Origin: Myxococcales bacterium
GTDB taxonomy: Bacteria; Myxococcota; Myxococcia; Myxococcales; Myxococcaceae
Direction: 5' to 3'
Length of the DNA stretch: 64,000 bases
NCBI GenBank assembly: GCA_016191815.1
Contig: JACPVI010000026.1
Span: forward strand, 62,001-126,000
Part shown: positions 62,190 to 64,000 of the stretch, one piece after another
How positions within the stretch are numbered: position 1 is the first letter of the stretch
Layout: the number at the start of each line of letters is the position of its first letter
The notes under the pieces: generated by a model
Seen by the model: only the letters and a program-made list of their open reading frames with translations
Told to the model about the DNA's origin: nothing
The model's database searches: none
Translations under genes and position numbers: made by a program

Positions 62190-62576
62190 TCACCACAGTC
62201 GAGCCGCCGGGTAGGCAGCGATGGCCGGATCCGGCGTGACGATGGTCAGCCCGCGGAAAATGGCCTGCGCCACCAGAAGCCGATCGAACGGATCCGGGTG
62301 ATGCGACGCCAGCTCGGTGGTGCGAAAAAAGTCCTCCGCCTCGAGCGGCACCGCCTCTATCTGCCAGCGGGCGAGCTGATCGGGAATCCAGGAACGAGGA
62401 GGTGTCGGCAAGCCGAGCTTCCCGTTCTGCCACTTGAGGCAGATCTCCCACGTCGAGGCGTCGCTGAAGTGGAGGATCGATGCCGCATCGTCGATCGCCC
62501 TCGAGGCGGCCTTGCTCAGCCTTGAGGATTCGGAGGTGAGCCAGATCAGCGTGCAGGTGTCGAGGAGGAGCTTCAC
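62190..62576 (-). CDS. PIN-domain toxin (VapC-like)
   Basis: A 128-residue PIN toxin. Seen: LLLDTCTLIWLTSESSRLSK with the first Asp, SDASTWEICLKWQNGKLGLP with the Glu, and HHPDPFDRLLVAQAIFRGLT with the third and fourth acidic residues; it resembles the YhcP/PIN group that pairs with Phd antitoxins. The GTG at 62576 overlaps the antitoxin stop (GTGA). Looks intact. Confidence 0.88.
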   Translation of the reverse strand: MKLLLDTCTLIWLTSESSRLSKAASRAIDDAASILHFSDASTWEICLKWQNGKLGLPTPPRSWIPDQLARWQIEAVPLEAEDFFRTTELASHHPDPFDRLLVAQAIFRGLTIVTPDPAIAAYPAARLW

Positions 62577-62818
62577 CGGATTCCCCAAATCGACAGCTCC
62601 TCGTCCGTGAGCGGCGCGAAGGCATCCGCCGCGGCGCGCACCGGAGGCGAGGTGTGCACGCCGACCTTCGGCCGCTTGGGGGGCGCCCGGCGGCCGAGCC
62701 CGACCAGCCGGGCGGCCGGCTTCGTCCCGCGGAGGATGACAATCTCCTCGCCCCGCTCTGCCTCCGCCAGAAGCTTCGAGAGATGGGTCTTCGCCTCGTG
62801 CGTCGTCACCCGCTTCAT
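62573..62818 (-). CDS. Phd/YefM-type antitoxin
   Basis: An 81-residue antitoxin, MKRVTTHEAKTHLSKLLAEA followed by ERGEEIVILRGTKPAARLVG, the classical Phd DNA-binding domain, and a C-terminal toxin-binding tail SPPVRAAADAFAPLTDEELS. It should repress its own operon. The ATG at 62818 is chosen over 62842 because it starts the conserved block. Confidence 0.88.
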   Translation of the reverse strand: MKRVTTHEAKTHLSKLLAEAERGEEIVILRGTKPAARLVGLGRRAPPKRPKVGVHTSPPVRAAADAFAPLTDEELSIWGIR

Positions 62819-62959
62819 TGCAAAGTAGGCTAGGGACACCACTCAGACTAAGTCAAGACTAAGTCCAATGGCGCCTCTCCGCGGTCGAGCCCGCCCACGG
62901 TTGGATTCGAGGAGCTTCGCCGGCAGCCGAGCGGCCGGTCCGCTGGCCGAGCAGGCGCC

Positions 62960-63195
62960 TCACTGCACGCGGTGGAGCTTTACGAAGCCCAGCCTGCCGA
63001 GACGCCTGAAGTCGGAGTCGAGAGAACCAAACTGTCCCTCCCCGCGATCTCCCCGAGGCCCCGGCGAGCAGCTCCAGCCGCACCGGGGCGGCCAGGGCGA
63101 CGGCGTATTCGTCCAGCAGTCCGGAGATGATCCACCATCGCCTGATCGCGGCCGCGGAAGAAGGTCACCCAGACCGAGGTGTCGACGAAGATCAT
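62960..63195 (-). pseudogene. Frame-shifted and internally deleted VapC toxin
   Basis: Three frames together give one decayed PIN toxin: frame A MIFVDTSVWVTFFRGRDQAM, then frame B LLDEYAVALAAPVRLELLAG (shift near 63113), then frame C SLDSDFRRLGRLGFVKLHRV up to the stop at 62960. Between B and C a stretch of about 40 residues normally holding the third acidic residue is missing. The upstream VapB gene is intact and still overlaps the toxin start by 4 bp. Confidence 0.75.
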
Positions 63196-63413
63196 GCGCG
63201 GCCGGCGCCAGCTCGCGCGCCCGGGCGCCTCCGAGAGGAGGGCAGGTCGACGCGGAGCTCAACGTGCCCGGCGAGTGCCTTCAGCTCGTCGATCCTCCGC
63301 CTGCGGACGAACTCCCGGAGCGCGGCGATCACCGTGTCCGTCTTCGACTTGTAGTTGAGGAGCGCCTGGGCCTCGGCGAGCAACTCCTCCGGGATATCGA
63401 GCGTGGTTCGCAT
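63192..63413 (-). CDS. VapB-type antitoxin with no functional toxin
   Basis: A 73-residue antitoxin: MRTTLDIPEELLAEAQALLN with the MetJ/Arc-like strand and KSKTDTVIAALREFVRRRRI. It is intact though its toxin is broken, so it may act as an orphan antitoxin or is simply not yet lost. The ATG at 63413 is preferred to 63449 because it precedes the conserved RTTLDIPEEL. Confidence 0.82.
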   Translation of the reverse strand: MRTTLDIPEELLAEAQALLNYKSKTDTVIAALREFVRRRRIDELKALAGHVELRVDLPSSRRRPGARAGAGRA

Positions 63414-63518
63414 ACACCAATCCTCGGCCAATATGCATTTAGGCGTCAAAGGATGAGCGATCCAGGTGCCAGAAAACAGAAGGGCTGGCCGCTCGATGGC
63501 ACGGCGGCGGGGCCAGTC

Positions 63519-63923
63519 TCAGTCCGCAGCCGCGCGAACGTTCTGAACCACCACCTCCCTCACCGGCGCGCGCGAGAGCGGCCCGTCCACCGTGAGCACC
63601 GCAGCCGCGTTCAGCCTCGCGAGGGCGACGTAGACGGCGTCGTAGGCAGTGAGGTTGTCCCGGTAGGACCAGGCCGTGCCCAACAGACTCCTGTTCGGAA
63701 TGCGTTCCAGCCGCCAAGACACCATGTCGGCAAGTGCTTCCTCGGCCCGGTCCGCGGAGAGCAATCGCCTCCGGGTTCCGCGGCGAAGCGCGGAGAAGAC
63801 TTCGATGTCGATGAGCTCGGGAGCGAGCAGGACCGCATCTCGCATGAGGCCGTCGAGGTGGATGCCAGCCGGCGTCCGGAGCAGGTATTCGATCGCCGCC
63901 GAAGCGTCGATGACGAATGTCAC
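63519..63923 (-). CDS. PIN-domain toxin (VapC)
   Basis: A 134-residue PIN toxin: TFVIDASAAIEYLLRTPAGI with the first Asp, ELIDIEVFSALRRGTRR with the Glu, NLTAYDAVYVALARLNAAAV with the third acidic residue and VLTVDGPLSRAP with the fourth. It looks intact. The GTG start overlaps the end of a partial upstream gene by 4 bp (GTGA). Confidence 0.88.
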   Translation of the reverse strand: MTFVIDASAAIEYLLRTPAGIHLDGLMRDAVLLAPELIDIEVFSALRRGTRRRLLSADRAEEALADMVSWRLERIPNRSLLGTAWSYRDNLTAYDAVYVALARLNAAAVLTVDGPLSRAPVREVVVQNVRAAAD

Positions 63924-64000
63924 CCCTTGCCCCCGGGAGCCTCCGGAGAAGCCTTCGCGAGGCCGGCTTCCCGTTCCGCCCTCTCCTCCTCGATCAACCG
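63920..64000 (-). CDS. Partial antitoxin, cut by the window edge
   Basis: The last 26 codons of a minus-strand gene, RLIEEERAEREAGLAKASPE and then APGGKG before the stop. Acidic/helical C terminus overlapping the PIN toxin start by 4 bp, so it is almost certainly the antitoxin. Its family cannot be told from this fragment. Confidence 0.7.
   Translation of the reverse strand, partial: RLIEEERAEREAGLAKASPEAPGGKG

Overview
The window is about 64 kb of very GC-rich bacterial DNA with dense genes, frequent 1-8 bp overlaps between co-directional genes, and many GTG starts. Several secreted lipoproteins carry Asp/Ala/Gly-rich linkers followed by cysteine-rich tails. There is also a giant soluble TPR protein, a hybrid histidine kinase, an ECF sigma factor with its zinc-finger partner, and a stand-alone extra rpsD. 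Together these suggest a member of the Myxococcota (myxobacteria-like, former Deltaproteobacteria). This is inferred from gene style; there is no rRNA, tRNA or other phylogenetic marker in the window to confirm it.

Layout. 0-7 kb: a minus-strand pair for outer-membrane assembly, a TamA-like Omp85 protein (with a lipobox) and TamB. 7-11 kb: a beta-helix remnant, an ABHD18-like hydrolase, 4-alpha-glucanotransferase, a 3-methyladenine DNA glycosylase and a divergent ribosomal protein S4. 11-13.3 kb: an unusual fusion of a flavoprotein with a membrane polyferredoxin. 13.3-14 kb: a VapBC pair. 14.2-17.1 kb: ECF sigma, zf-HC2 protein, an RlmN-family radical SAM enzyme and an unknown protein. 17.2-19.3 kb: a Tat-exported small subunit with an iron-sulfur GMC oxidoreductase. 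19.3-22.1 kb: a coiled-coil ORF, an exported metallo-beta-lactamase-fold lipoprotein and a peptidoglycan-binding protein. 22.2-26 kb: a tightly overlapped MbfA-DedA-lipoprotein operon. 26-28.7 kb: ParE/antitoxin and DUF2442 genes, a YD-repeat remnant, a dispersed repeat and a ten-unit Stig1-like lipoprotein.

28.7-41.4 kb is mostly core metabolism and redox: a TPR protein and hybrid kinase, DUF2270 membrane protein, NAD-type isocitrate dehydrogenase, VKOR-DsbA fusion, YgfZ, a LarA-like protein, a Tam-like methyltransferase and fumarase C. 41.4-48.3 kb holds a 50-residue small ORF, XdhC, two cysteine-rich lipoproteins, an AbiEii-like nucleotidyltransferase with a small downstream partner, a VanX-type dipeptidase and QueC. 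48.3-57.9 kb is a single 3190-codon TPR gene whose N terminus resembles a lipid-binding domain.

57.9-64 kb is an accessory defence/toxin-antitoxin island: a gamma-type adenine methyltransferase converging on a BsuBI/PstI-family endonuclease, a truncated trypsin-like gene, a Uma2 nuclease, and four PIN-domain loci ranging from intact to shattered. A second copy of the dispersed repeat found at 27.2 kb sits, inverted, at the left edge of this island. No CRISPR array, intact insertion sequence, rRNA or tRNA was seen. The best candidates for new biology are the permuted flavoprotein-polyferredoxin fusion, the nucleotidyltransferase/small-protein pair, the giant TPR protein, the lipidated TamA and the 50-residue conserved-looking ORF.
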